Assembly: GCF_004777465.1 (NCBI RefSeq)
Contig: NZ_CP038462.1
Coordinates: 1,674,001 to 1,738,000, forward strand
Direction of reading: 5' to 3'
DNA from: Nocardioides daphniae
GTDB lineage: Bacteria; Actinomycetota; Actinomycetes; Propionibacteriales; Nocardioidaceae
Length of the DNA stretch: 64,000 bases
Position numbers and translations under genes: made by a program. Each line of letters begins with the position of its first letter. Positions within the stretch are counted from its first letter, which is position 1. The notes beneath the pieces are model-generated. The model worked only from the letters and a program-made list of their open reading frames with translations. It did no database searches and was not told the DNA's origin. Of this stretch, positions 22,612-31,881 are shown one piece after another.

Positions 22612-23514
22612 ATGAGCACCACCCAGGCCACGTCGGTCGGCACGTCGCGCGTGAAGCGCGGCATGGCCGAGATGCTCAAGGGCGGAGTGATCATGGACGT
22701 GGTCACCCCTGAGCAGGCGAAGATCGCCGAGGATGCGGGCGCCGTGGCCGTCATGGCCCTCGAGCGGGTCCCGGCCGACATCCGCGCCCAGGGCGGCGTC
22801 TCGCGGATGAGCGACCCCGACATGATCGACGGCATCATCGAGGCCGTCTCCATCCCGGTGATGGCCAAGGCGCGGATCGGCCACTTCGTCGAGGCGCAGG
22901 TCCTCCAGAGCCTCGGCGTCGACTACATCGACGAGTCCGAGGTGTCACGCACGCCCGCCGACTACGCCCACCACATCGACAAGTGGGAGTTCACCGTCCC
23001 GTTCGTGTGCGGCGCGACCAACCTCGGTGAAGCACTGCGCCGGATCACCGAGGGCGCGGCGATGATCCGCTCCAAGGGTGAGGCGGGCACCGGCGACGTC
23101 TCCAACGCCGTCACCCACATGCGGACGATCCGCGGCGAGATCCGTCGGCTGTCCGGTCTCTCGAAGGACGAGCTCTACGTGGCCGCCAAGGAGCTCCAGG
23201 CGCCCTACGAGCTGGTGGCCGAGGTCGCCGAGCGCGGCGAGCTGCCGGTGGTGCTCTTCACCGCGGGCGGCATTGCGACCCCGGCCGACGCGGCGATGAT
23301 GATGCAGCTCGGGGCGGACGGTGTCTTCGTCGGCTCCGGCATCTTCAAGTCCGGCAACCCGGCCGAGCGCGCCGCGGCGATCGTCAAGGCCACTGCCTTC
23401 TTCGACGACCCTGACGTGCTGGCCAAGGTCTCGCGCGGACTGGGCGAGGCCATGGTGGGGATCAACGTGGACGAGCTGCCCGTCGGTCACCGGTTGGCCG
23501 AGCGCGGCTGGTGA
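22612..23514 (+). CDS. pdxS: pyridoxal 5'-phosphate synthase, PdxS subunit
   Basis: The synthase subunit of the DXP-independent PLP pathway, 300 residues, building PLP from ribose 5-phosphate, glyceraldehyde 3-phosphate and ammonia. Signatures: [45 protein letters not shown] (catalytic Lys), [15 protein letters not shown] and the phosphate site [13 protein letters not shown]. The segment [10 protein letters not shown] has one residue more than the common SEVLTPAD form. ATG at 22612 is preferred over the ATG at 22606 because GGAGG at 22600-22604 then has a proper spacing. Its glutaminase partner pdxT lies 1.4 kb downstream, separated by two genes. Confidence 0.95.
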   Translation: MSTTQATSVGTSRVKRGMAEMLKGGVIMDVVTPEQAKIAEDAGAVAVMALERVPADIRAQGGVSRMSDPDMIDGIIEAVSIPVMAKARIGHFVEAQVLQSLGVDYIDESEVSRTPADYAHHIDKWEFTVPFVCGATNLGEALRRITEGAAMIRSKGEAGTGDVSNAVTHMRTIRGEIRRLSGLSKDELYVAAKELQAPYELVAEVAERGELPVVLFTAGGIATPADAAMMMQLGADGVFVGSGIFKSGNPAERAAAIVKATAFFDDPDVLAKVSRGLGEAMVGINVDELPVGHRLAERGW

Positions 23515-23570
23515 GCGCCGCCGTCCTAGGATCGTCGCGCTGACAGCGGGCGATCCAGGACGGAGCAGGC

Positions 23571-24118
23571 GTGGCCGAGGAGCGGGACGAGAAGGAGCTG
23601 CGCGAGACCGCGCGGCTCCTCGTCAGGTCAGGACTGGTGGAGGGGCCCGACCTCGAGGAGACCTTCACCGAGATGGTCCGTCTCCAGATGCCCGGCACCG
23701 ACGCCGTCATCATGTCGCGCGCCTGGCTGCACGCCGCTCGCGTGAGTGGCAGCGCGAGGTTCAGGGCTGGACCGTCCCCACTGACCACGACCGTCTGCAG
23801 TCGGCCTTCGAGGAGTGCCGCAGCCATGCCGTGGCGGTGCTGGAGGGCGTGGGCGACCTGGCCGACGTACGTCGTGTGGTCGAGGCCAGCACTCCGCCCC
23901 TGCGCGGCGTGGTCTGGTTCGGTCGCGACGAGGTGTTCGCCGCCCTGGACCGTGGCGTCCTGACGATGGGTCTGCGGCACGGCAACGGTGCCCCGGCCGC
24001 TGTGGCGGGTGACGGCCTCACCACGGCCGTCACCGGGTGCCTCGCCCGCCACGGCCTCGAGTCGCGTCCGGTGTCCGGCGGCGTGGAGGTGGCAACGTGG
24101 TGGCAGCGCCGCCCTTGA
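23571..24118 (+). CDS. DUF6891-like protein (one frame break)
   Basis: About 182 residues when rejoined. The N-terminal part reads LRETARLLVRSGLVEGPDLE and WLHAAR; a base missing near 23741 (CC read as C) shifts the frame, after which REWQREVQGWTVPTDHDRL continues to the end. The C-terminal half (VVWFGRDEVFAALDRGVLTM, GLRHGNGAPAA, VEVATWWQRRP) matches a small uncharacterised actinobacterial family that I place tentatively as DUF6891. No catalytic motif or membrane segment is visible. It lies between pdxS and the FMN reductase but carries no sign of a role in B6 synthesis. Confidence 0.55.
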
Positions 24119-24144
24119 TCAGTGGCAGCGCCGCCCTTGACCAG
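24101..24144. repeat. 22-bp tandem duplication at the end of the DUF6891-like gene
   Basis: TGGCAGCGCCGCCCTTGA plus TCAG (24101-24122) is followed at once by the same 22 bases with one change (24123-24144). The first copy contains the last codons and the TGA stop, so the second copy lies outside the gene: a recent slippage or duplication event. Confidence 0.8.
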
Positions 24145-24162
24145 CGATGGCGGCCGGAATGA

Positions 24163-24188
24163 CTGAAGGGCCCCGAGGGGCCCTTCAG
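24163..24188. terminator. bidirectional terminator between convergent genes
   Basis: CTGAAGGGCCCC, GA, GGGGCCCTTCAG: a perfect 12-bp stem between the DUF6891-like gene and the convergent FMN reductase gene. Confidence 0.8.
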
Positions 24189-24207
24189 CGTGGTTCCTGA
24201 GCGGGGG

Positions 24208-24746
24208 TCAGACCGCGGCGTTGCCGGCGAGGGCGGCGATGAACGCCTTGGCCTCGGCCCGGACCTCGTCGTCGGCGAAGTCGCCGTCAGGGGTGAAAGT
24301 CGTCTCGGTGACGTTCAGGTTGAAGGGGTCTCGAGGACCTTCGCCTCGCCGAAGGCGAGCACGGCAGCCATGGCCGTGGTGCCGGGCGTGCCGCCGTGCG
24401 GGGCGATGGAGGAGCCGGCGACCGCGACGGGCTTGCCGTTGAAGGAGTGCTGGCCCCAGGGGCGCGACGCCCAGTCGATGGCGTTCTTGGCGACGCCGGA
24501 GAAGGAGTCGTTGAAGGTCGGCGTGGCGACGACGACGGCGTCAGCCGCCTCGATGGCGGACTTGAGCTGGCGGGCGACCTCGGGGAAGTCGTGGTCGTGG
24601 TCCTGCGAGTAGAGCGGCAGGTCGGCGATGGAGATCTCGGTGATCTCGACACCCTCGGGGGCGTTCTTGCGGACGGCCTCGAAGGTGGCGCGGTTGATCG
24701 AGATCGAGGAGAGGGAACCGACGAGGTAGCCGATCTTCACGGTCAC
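24208..24746 (-). CDS. NADPH-dependent FMN reductase family protein (one frame break)
   Basis: A flavodoxin-like NAD(P)H:FMN or quinone reductase, about 179 residues when rejoined. Seen: VKIGYLVGSLSSISINRATF (phosphate-binding loop), IADLPLYSQDHDHDFP, the VVVATPTFNDSFSGVAKNAIDWASR active-site segment split over positions here, and SSIAPHGGTPGTTA. The frame breaks at 24325-24328 (CCCC where CCCCC is expected); the other frame continues FNLNVTETTFTPDGDF to the TGA at 24208. The GTG at 24746 is chosen because AAGGAG lies 6 bases upstream. Likely role in redox or quinone stress; substrate open. Confidence 0.8.
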
Positions 24747-24782
24747 GAATGACTCCTTGCTGTAGGTGCGAGCACCACGGTA

Positions 24783-24796
24783 GTTGACCAATCAAC
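24783..24796. promoter_or_regulatory. palindrome GTTGA-CCAA-TCAAC, candidate operator
   Basis: A perfect 5-bp inverted repeat 37 bases upstream of the FMN reductase start, in the 174-base gap between it and pdxT. Such short palindromes are typical of MarR/HxlR-type repressors that often control flavin reductases; no such regulator gene is adjacent. Confidence 0.4.
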
Positions 24797-24907
24797 AATA
24801 GAACGGATGGCCAGCGGTGACCATTCCCCCGCCAGTCCCAACCGTGCACGTGAGCCGTGTCACCGCGTCCCGTCCGAGCGGCGTGCCGCACGCCCGCAAG
24901 GCCGGTC

Positions 24908-24913
24908 TAGGCT
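24908..24913 (+). promoter_or_regulatory. TAGGCT -10 element, leaderless start of pdxT
   Basis: TAGGCT ends 7 bases before the ATG at 24921. It supports that start over the longer frame from 24807 and shows that pdxT has its own promoter. Confidence 0.5.
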
Positions 24914-24920
24914 CCGCCCC

Positions 24921-25517
24921 ATGACGACCAGGATCGGTGTGCTGGCCCTCCAGGGCGACGTGCGTGAGCACCGCGAGACGCTCGAGGGACTCGGGGCACA
25001 GGTGGTGGCGGTCCGCCGTGCACGCGAGCTCGCACAGCTCGACGGTCTGGTGCTCCCGGGCGGGGAGTCCACCGCGATCGTCAACCTCGCCCGCGTCTTC
25101 GGGATGCTCGAGCCGCTGCGTACGGCGGTGGCCGGTGGTCTGCCGTGCTTCGGGACGTGTGCGGGGATGGTGCTGCTCGCCGACCGCCTGGTCGACGCCA
25201 TGGAGGGCCAGGAGACGATCGGTGGCCTCGACGTCACGGTCCGGCGCAACGGTTTCGGACGGCAGGTCGACTCCTTCGAGCAGGACCTGCCGATGGTCGG
25301 GGTCGAGGGTTCGGTCCGTGCCGTCTTCATCCGGGCGCCTTGGGTGGAGGAGGCCGGTGCCGAGGTCGAGGTGTTGGCACGGGTCAGCGAGGGACCGGCC
25401 AGCGGTAGGATCGTTGCCGTCCGCCAGGGCAACCTCATGGCCACCTCCTTCCACCCGGAGGTCGGCGGTGACCCACGGGTCCACAGGTCGTTCCTCGACC
25501 TGGTGCGTGGAGCCTGA
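24921..25517 (+). CDS. pdxT: pyridoxal 5'-phosphate synthase, glutaminase subunit PdxT
   Basis: A class I glutamine amidotransferase, 198 residues, supplying ammonia to Pdx[15 protein letters not shown] at the N-terminus, LPGGESTAI, the nucleophile Cys in [12 protein letters not shown] and the triad His-Glu in [13 protein letters not shown] are all present. Its promoter is separate from pdxS. yebC follows after 35 bases, an arrangement common in actinobacteria. Confidence 0.95.
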   Translation: MTTRIGVLALQGDVREHRETLEGLGAQVVAVRRARELAQLDGLVLPGGESTAIVNLARVFGMLEPLRTAVAGGLPCFGTCAGMVLLADRLVDAMEGQETIGGLDVTVRRNGFGRQVDSFEQDLPMVGVEGSVRAVFIRAPWVEEAGAEVEVLARVSEGPASGRIVAVRQGNLMATSFHPEVGGDPRVHRSFLDLVRGA

Positions 25518-25552
25518 GCGGCGCTAGACCAACGGACACGGAAGAGGGACGT

Positions 25553-26317
<765 letters not shown>

Positions 26318-26330
26318 CCCGGCACGCGCA

Positions 26331-26361
26331 GGGGCCCGGGAGCGAGCTGCTCCCGGGCCCC
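26331..26361. terminator. bidirectional terminator, yebC / phoX
   Basis: GGGGCCCGGGAGC, GAGCT loop, GCTCCCGGGCCCC: a perfect 13-bp stem between the convergent yebC and PhoX-type genes. Confidence 0.85.
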
Positions 26362-26379
26362 TCGTGCGTCCACGTCAGG

Positions 26380-28474
26380 TCAGGTGCGGCGTACGACCAC
26401 CACGCCCGGGCGCGGGAACGCGTGCGTGTGCGGCCAGGTGCTGGCCGGGGTCTCGAAGGTCGCCCCGTCGATCTCGCCGGGGTGCTGCACCGCGACCAGG
26501 ACCGACTGCTGGTCCGGGGAGATGAAGGGGCCACACGTCTCGGCGCCCAGCGGCACGGTGAGGAACTGCTCGACGAGCCCGCGCCGCGGACCTTCCACCG
26601 GCACCCGGAAGAGCCCGTCGTTGGAGCCCAGCGCATTGCCGTCGGTGGAGATCCACAGGTTGCCGGTGCGGTCGAAGGCCACGTTGTCGGGGCAGCTGAT
26701 CGGGCTCACCAGCTGCTTGGGGAAGCCGGCGAACCACGTCTCGGGGGCCTGGGGGTCACCGCAGACGAGCATCAGGTTCCAGGTGAAGGAGGTGCCGGTG
26801 TGCCCGCCGCGACCGGGCTCGATCTCGAGCACGTAGCCGTTGCGGTTGCCCGACGCCGGCTTCAACGGGGCGTCGAGGGAGGACCGCACGTACGAGGTGG
26901 TCACCGGGTTCGGCTCGTCGGCGGGGAACCTGCTGCCGCGGTTGGAGTTGTTGGTCAGCGCGGCGTAGACGCGACCGTTCACCGGGTTGACCTCGACGTC
27001 CTCGGGGCGGTCCATGCGGGTCGGTGAGACGGCGTCGGCGGCGAGGCGGGTGTCGATGAGCACGTCGGCCAGCGACATGCCCGGGACGTACGAGCGCCGC
27101 TCGTCGGCCAGCTTGATCCACTCCCCGGTGCCGTCGTGCACGCCGTCGGCGGTGCCGTCACCGGTCAGGCGCGCCACCCAGAGCGTGCCCTCGCTGAGCA
27201 GGGACATGTTGTGGCGCCGCGCGCGGGCAGAGGGCCGCGGGTCGTAGGTGTGGCGCGAGGTGAAGCGGTAGAGGTAGTCGCCGCGCTCGTCGTCGCCCAT
27301 GTAGGCCACGACGTGCCCGCTCCTCGCGACGGTGACGTTGGCGCCCTCGTGCTTGAAGCGGCCCAGCATCGTGTGCTTGCGCGGACGCGAGTGCGGGTCC
27401 GTCGGGTCGACCTCGACGACCCAGCCGAAGCGGAACGGTTCGGGGCTCGGCGGTGAGGTCGAAGCGGGCGTCCACCTGGCTCCACCCGCGCCCGGAGCCG
27501 CTGATGCCGTAACGGGCGTACGAGGCCGCGTAGCGCGGGTCGAGGTCGCCGCTCGCGTCGAAGTACTGGTTGAAGTTCTCCTCGCCGCTCAGCACCGTGC
27601 CCCAGGGCGTGGTGCCGCCGGCGCAGTTGTTGAAGGTGCCGAGCACCCGGCGTCCGGACGGGTCCGCCTGCGTGCGCAGTCGCGGGTCGCCGGCCGCCGG
27701 GCCCGTGACGTCGAAGACCGTGCGGTCGTGCAGGCGTCGGTTGTACCGGGTCGAGCGGGGGTTGACGACGCTCCACTGCCCCGGCGAGCGGCCCTGCTGG
27801 ACCTCCACCACGGACATGCCGTGGTTGGCGATCGCCACCTCGAGCACCTGCTCGGGGGTGTGGGTGCCGGCCGGGAACATCAGGGGCTCGTCGGTGTACT
27901 CGTGGTTGACCACCAGCAGGGCGCGGTCCTTGCGGGCCGGGTGCGGCACGAGCCCGACGTAGTCGTTGTTGTAGCCGAACTGGGACCGGGCAGCGGCGGC
28001 GCTCTGGCGTCGTACGTCGAAGGCAGGGGCGTGGCGGGTCACCGGGTCCCCCCAGGCGATGAGCAGCTCGGCCGTGAAGCCGTCGGGCACGGTCACCTCG
28101 TCCGCCCGGTTGGGCGCCACCGGGGTGAAGGGCCAGGTGCCCGCGCCGGAGCCACCGGGTCGGGGGCGCGGGCCCCGGTGCGGCGCGGCCGCCGCAGGAG
28201 TGCCGTGGGCCAGCGCCAGGGCGCCGACGGCAGCCGCCGCGACGCCGCCCTGCAGGACCTGGCGACGCGCCATCGCCCGCCCGACGACGTCGTGGAACTC
28301 CTCGTTGCCCGAGACGTTGGGGATCGGCATGTCGCAGGCGTTGCCGCACCGGAAGGCGCAGGTCATGGCGCTGCGGGAGCCGTGCGGTCCGCGGCGCGGC
28401 AGCCCGAGCAGTTGGGCGCCAGGAGCTGCGGTGTCGTTCGTCGCGGTGCCTGCAGCGCAGGGTGAGGGGGTCAT
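26380..28474 (-). CDS. PhoX-family alkaline phosphatase, Tat-exported (one frame break)
   Basis: About 697 residues when rejoined. An N-terminal extension with CAFRCGNACD precedes a twin-arginine signal (ARRQVLQGGVAAAAVGALAL). The DUF839/PhoX body includes FGYNNDYVGLVPH, LVVNHEYTDEPLMFP, TFNNCAGGTTPWGTVLSGEEN, MDRPEDVEVNP and CPDNVAFDRTGNLWISTDG. PhoX enzymes are calcium-iron phosphomonoesterases of phosphate-starved cells. The frame breaks at 27442-27445; dropping one base of the run joins DLTAEP to EPFRFGWVVEVDP. The ATG at 28474 has AGGATCG just upstream. Phosphate acquisition outside the membrane is the expected role; no pho box was identified with confidence. Confidence 0.88.
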
Positions 28475-28641
28475 CGATCCTCCGTGATCGGGGTACGACG
28501 GCGTCGCCACGGCAACGCCCGAGATGGTGCGGTTCACGGCGACCCTGACGGGGCTGGCCGACGAGGGGGTGGGCCGGCGGTGAACGGACGACGAACAGTG
28601 GCCGGACGCGTGTCGTCCCCGCCCCGGCCTGCTCCACGGGA

Positions 28642-28668
28642 TAGCGTGCTCATGCGAACATGTGTTCG
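28642..28668 (+). promoter_or_regulatory. ruvCAB promoter with LexA (SOS) box
   Basis: A TAGCGT -10 element (28642-28647) is followed by CGAAC-ATGT-GTTCG (28655-28668), an exact match to the core of the actinobacterial and Bacillus SOS box. The box covers the expected transcription start, so LexA binding would block ruvCAB until DNA damage. Confidence 0.75.
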
Positions 28669-28694
28669 GACATGCGTACGACGAGGAGGCTGCC

Positions 28695-29275
28695 ATGCGG
28701 GTGCTGGGTGTTGACCCGGGACTGACCCGGTGCGGCATCGGCGTCGTCGAGGGAGAGATCGGCCGGCCGCTGTCGATGCTCGACGTGGGGGTCATCCGCA
28801 CGAGCTCGCACCTGCACGTCGCCGAGCGCCTGGTGACGGTCGAGAAGGGCATCGACGCCTGGATCGACGAGTACCGCCCCGACGCCGTGGCCGTCGAGCG
28901 CATCTTCGCCCGCTCCGACTCGAGCACCATCATGGGCACCGCGCAGGCCAGCGGCATCGCCCTGGTGGCAGCCGCCCGACGCGGCCTGCCCGTCGCCCTG
29001 CACACCCCGAGCGAGGTCAAGGCGGCCGTCTCCGGGAGTGGGCGTGCCGACAAGGCGCAGGTCACCGCCATGGTCACGCGCATCCTGCGGCTGGAGGCCC
29101 TCCCAAGCCGGCCGACGCCGCCGACGCGCTGGCCCTGGCCATCACCCACATCTGGCGCGGGGGAGCGGCCGACCGTCTGCGGGCTGCCGCCGAGACCCAG
29201 CGTGCCGCCTCGGCACCCACCACCCGTACCTCGCACCTCGTCACCACCAGCCGCATCCCGAGGAGTCGCCCGTGA
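28695..29275 (+). CDS. ruvC: Holliday junction endonuclease RuvC (one frame break)
   Basis: A resolvase that cuts Holliday junctions, about 193 residues when rejoined. [16 protein letters not shown] carries the first catalytic Asp, VERIFARS the Glu, and [13 protein letters not shown] the late Asp residues. A base missing from the C run at 29102-29104 puts that last segment in another frame; with it restored all four catalytic residues are present. The ATG at 28695 follows GAGGAGG; the in-frame GTG-type starts upstream lie inside the SOS box. Overlaps ruvA by 4 bases. Confidence 0.93.
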
Positions 29276-29868
29276 TCTCGTACGTCCGTGGCACCGTCAC
29301 CGGTGTCAACCTCACCTCCGCCGTCGTCGAGGTGGGAGGCGTCGGCCTGCAGGTGCTCTGCTCGCCCGGGACGCTCGCGTCGCTGCGCCACGGCCAGGAG
29401 GCGCAGCTGGCGACGAGCTTCGTGGTGCGCGAGGACTCGATGACGCTCTTCGGCTTCCTCGACGAGGACGAGAAGGCGTGCTTCGAGCTCGTCCAGACTG
29501 CCACCGGCGTCGGCCCCAAGCTCGCCCAGGCGGTGATGGCGGTGATGACCCCGGACACGCTGCGGCGCGCGATCGCCGACGACGACGTGAAGGCGTTGAC
29601 CCGGGTCCCCGGGATCGGGCAGAAGGGCGCCCAGCGGATCATCCTGGAGCTACGGGACCGGATCGGTGCGCCCAGCGGTGCTGCCGGTGCGGCCGCCCCG
29701 TCGGCCTCCGACGCAGGGCGCGAGCAGGTCCTGCAGGGGCTCATCGGCCTGGGCTGGTCGGCCAAGGAGGCCGACAAGGCGGTCGACGCCGTGGTCAGCG
29801 AGGCGAGCGACCCCACCGACGTCGGGGCCCTGCTGCGCGCGGCCCTCCAGAAGCTGGGCAAGGCCTGA
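29272..29868 (+). CDS. ruvA: Holliday junction DNA helicase subunit RuvA
   Basis: 198 residues. OB-fold N-terminus ([32 protein letters not shown]), tandem helix-hairpin-helix motifs ([15 protein letters not shown] and [19 protein letters not shown]) and the small C-terminal domain that contacts RuvB ([19 protein letters not shown]). GTG start overlapping the ruvC stop; its own stop overlaps the ruvB ATG. Confidence 0.95.
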   Translation: MISYVRGTVTGVNLTSAVVEVGGVGLQVLCSPGTLASLRHGQEAQLATSFVVREDSMTLFGFLDEDEKACFELVQTATGVGPKLAQAVMAVMTPDTLRRAIADDDVKALTRVPGIGQKGAQRIILELRDRIGAPSGAAGAAAPSASDAGREQVLQGLIGLGWSAKEADKAVDAVVSEASDPTDVGALLRAALQKLGKA

Positions 29869-30959
29869 TGGCCTTCTCCGACGAGTGGTCGGCCACGGAC
29901 CCGCTGGAGGCCGCCGAGCAGGAGTACCTGCGTACGCTCGTGCAGGCCGAGGCCGACGGTGACGACCGGGCGGTCGAGGCGGCGCTGCGGCCCCGGACGC
30001 TCGACGAGGTGGTCGGCCAGCAGCGCGTGCGTGACCAGCTCGGGCTCGTGCTGGAGGCGGCCCGCCAGCGCGGTCGCGCCCCCGACCACGTGCTCCTCTC
30101 CGGTCCCCCCGGACTGGGCAAGACGACCCTGGCCATGATCGTGGCGGCGGAGATGCAGACCGCGCTGCGCCTGACCAGCGGCCCTGCCATCACGCACGCC
30201 GGCGACCTGGCCGCGATCCTCAGTGGCGTCAACGAGGGCGACGTCCTCTTCGTTGACGAGATCCACCGGATGTCGCGTCCCGCCGAGGAGATGCTCTACA
30301 TGGCGATGGAGGACTTCCGGGTCGACGTGGTCATCGGCAAGGGACCCGGCGCCACCGCGATCCCGCTCGACATCCCGCCCTTCACCCTGGTCGGGGCGAC
30401 CACCCGGGCGGGCCTCCTGCCGGGACCGCTGCGGGACCGCTTCGGCTTCACCGCGCACCTCGAGTACTACGAGCCCAGCGAGCTGGACCGGATCGTGCGC
30501 CGCTCGGCCGGCCTGCTCGGGGTGGAGCTCACCGGGGAGGGGGCGGCCGAGATCGCGTCGCGCTCGCGCGGCACGCCCCGCATCGCCAACCGCCTGCTGC
30601 GTCGCGTGCGCGACTACGCGCAGGTCCGGGCCGACGGGGTCCTCGACCGCAAGGTGGCGCGCGCTGCCCTGGAGCTGTACGAGGTCGACGAGCTCGGGCT
30701 GGACCGGCTCGACCTCGCGGTCCTCGACGTCCTGTGCCGCCGCTTCGGCGGGGGACCGGTCGGGGTGTCGACGCTGGCCGTGGCCGTGGGGGAGGAGCGC
30801 GAGACCGTCGAGGAGGTTGCCGAGCCCTTCCTGGTCCGCAACGGCATGCTGGCCCGCACGCCCCGCGGTCGGGTCGCGATGCCCGCTGCCTGGCAGCACC
30901 TGGGACTCACGCCGCCGGTCGAGTCGTTCGGGGCGCAGCAGGCTCTCTTCGAGGAGTGA
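29868..30959 (+). CDS. ruvB: Holliday junction branch migration ATPase RuvB
   Basis: 363 residues. AAA+ motor with Walker [12 protein letters not shown], Walker [10 protein letters not shown], sensor [19 protein letters not shown] and the arginine finger region, then the winged-helix C-terminus ([16 protein letters not shown]). It drives branch migration with RuvA. ATG overlaps the ruvA TGA in ATGA-like coupling. Confidence 0.95.
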   Translation: MAFSDEWSATDPLEAAEQEYLRTLVQAEADGDDRAVEAALRPRTLDEVVGQQRVRDQLGLVLEAARQRGRAPDHVLLSGPPGLGKTTLAMIVAAEMQTALRLTSGPAITHAGDLAAILSGVNEGDVLFVDEIHRMSRPAEEMLYMAMEDFRVDVVIGKGPGATAIPLDIPPFTLVGATTRAGLLPGPLRDRFGFTAHLEYYEPSELDRIVRRSAGLLGVELTGEGAAEIASRSRGTPRIANRLLRRVRDYAQVRADGVLDRKVARAALELYEVDELGLDRLDLAVLDVLCRRFGGGPVGVSTLAVAVGEERETVEEVAEPFLVRNGMLARTPRGRVAMPAAWQHLGLTPPVESFGAQQALFEE

Positions 30960-30967
30960 ATGCCCCG

Positions 30968-30973
30968 TAGACT
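30968..30973 (+). promoter_or_regulatory. TAGACT -10 element of yajC
   Basis: Begins 9 bases after the ruvB stop; predicted leader of about 30 bases with AGAGGA as SD before the GTG at 31011. Confidence 0.4.
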
Positions 30974-31010
30974 CGGGGAGTTGTCTTCATCCACTCACAG
31001 AGGATTACTC

Positions 31011-31307
31011 GTGGAGTTCCTTCCCCTCGTCGCCATCGCACTCCTGTTCTGGCTGCTGATCGTCCGCCCCGCGTCGAAGCGCCAGAAGGAGGTCCAGAAG
31101 CTCCAGGCTGGCCTCGCAGTGGGCAACAAGGTCGTGCTGACCTCCGGCATCTTCGCCGTGATCACCGAGCTGGGTGACGACCGTGTCCACGTGCGCGTCG
31201 CAGACGGCGTCGTCCTCGAGGTGGCCCGAGGCGCCATCGCAGCCGTCGAGGCGCCCGATCAGCCCGGCCCCGAGCAGCCCGGCCCCGACACCCACGAGGA
31301 GCTGTGA
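31011..31307 (+). CDS. yajC: preprotein translocase accessory subunit YajC
   Basis: 98 residues. One N-terminal transmembrane helix (FLPLVAIALLFWLLIVRPAS), the conserved KRQKEVQKLQAGLAVGNKVVLTSG-type segment and a Pro/Glu-rich tail. YajC belongs to the SecDF-YajC complex that assists protein export. Its gene normally precedes secD and secF; here it overlaps apt by 4 bases instead, so the partners must be encoded elsewhere or were lost from this sequence. Confidence 0.9.
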   Translation: MEFLPLVAIALLFWLLIVRPASKRQKEVQKLQAGLAVGNKVVLTSGIFAVITELGDDRVHVRVADGVVLEVARGAIAAVEAPDQPGPEQPGPDTHEEL

Positions 31308-31863
31308 TCCGCGTGGCTGACCACCTGGGCATCGCCCGTGAGGCGATGGACCGACTGATCCTCGACGTCCCCGACTACCCCGAGCCGGGGTCGTCTTCAA
31401 GGACATCACTCCGCTGCTCGCCGACCACGACGGCTTCCACGCGGCGATCGTCGCGCTGGCCGACGCCGGCCGTGACGAGTCGGGCGCCGTCGTCGTCGAC
31501 AAGGTGCTCGGCATGGAGGCCCGCGGCTTCATCCTGGCCGCGCCCGTCGCCCTCAACCTGGAGGCCGGCTTCGTGCCCGTGCGCAAGGCCGGCAAGCTGC
31601 CCCGCGAGTGCCTGAGCGAGTCGTACTCGTTGGAGTACGGCGAGGCCACCCTGGAGATGCACGCCGACGCCGTGTCGCCCGGCGACCGGGTGCTGCTCGT
31701 CGACGACGTGCTCGCCACCGGCGGGACCATCGCCGCCACCCGCCGCCTGGTCGAGTCGGCCGGTGGTGTGGTCGTCGGGGCCGCCGTGCTGATGGAGCTG
31801 GGCTTCCTCAGCGGGCGTGACGCCTTCGACGACGTGGCCTGCACCGCCCTGGCCGTGATCTGA
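31304..31863 (+). CDS. apt: adenine phosphoribosyltransferase (one frame break)
   Basis: Salvages adenine to AMP with PRPP. About 186 residues when rejoined. DVPDYPEPG is followed by a frame break at 31387-31390 (GGGG where five G are expected); VFKDITPLLADHDGFHAAI then continues in the other frame. The PRPP motif VLLVDDVLATGGTIAA and the MEARGFILAAPVAL segment are intact. The GTG at 31304 overlaps the yajC stop; the GTG at 31313 is an alternative. Followed by rel, a conserved pairing. Confidence 0.9.
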
Positions 31864-31869
31864 CCCGAC

Positions 31870-31875
31870 TAGACT
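31870..31875 (+). promoter_or_regulatory. TAGACT -10 element, leaderless start of rel
   Basis: Ends 6 bases before the ATG at 31882; no SD is present. Confidence 0.5.
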
Positions 31876-31881
31876 GACGCA

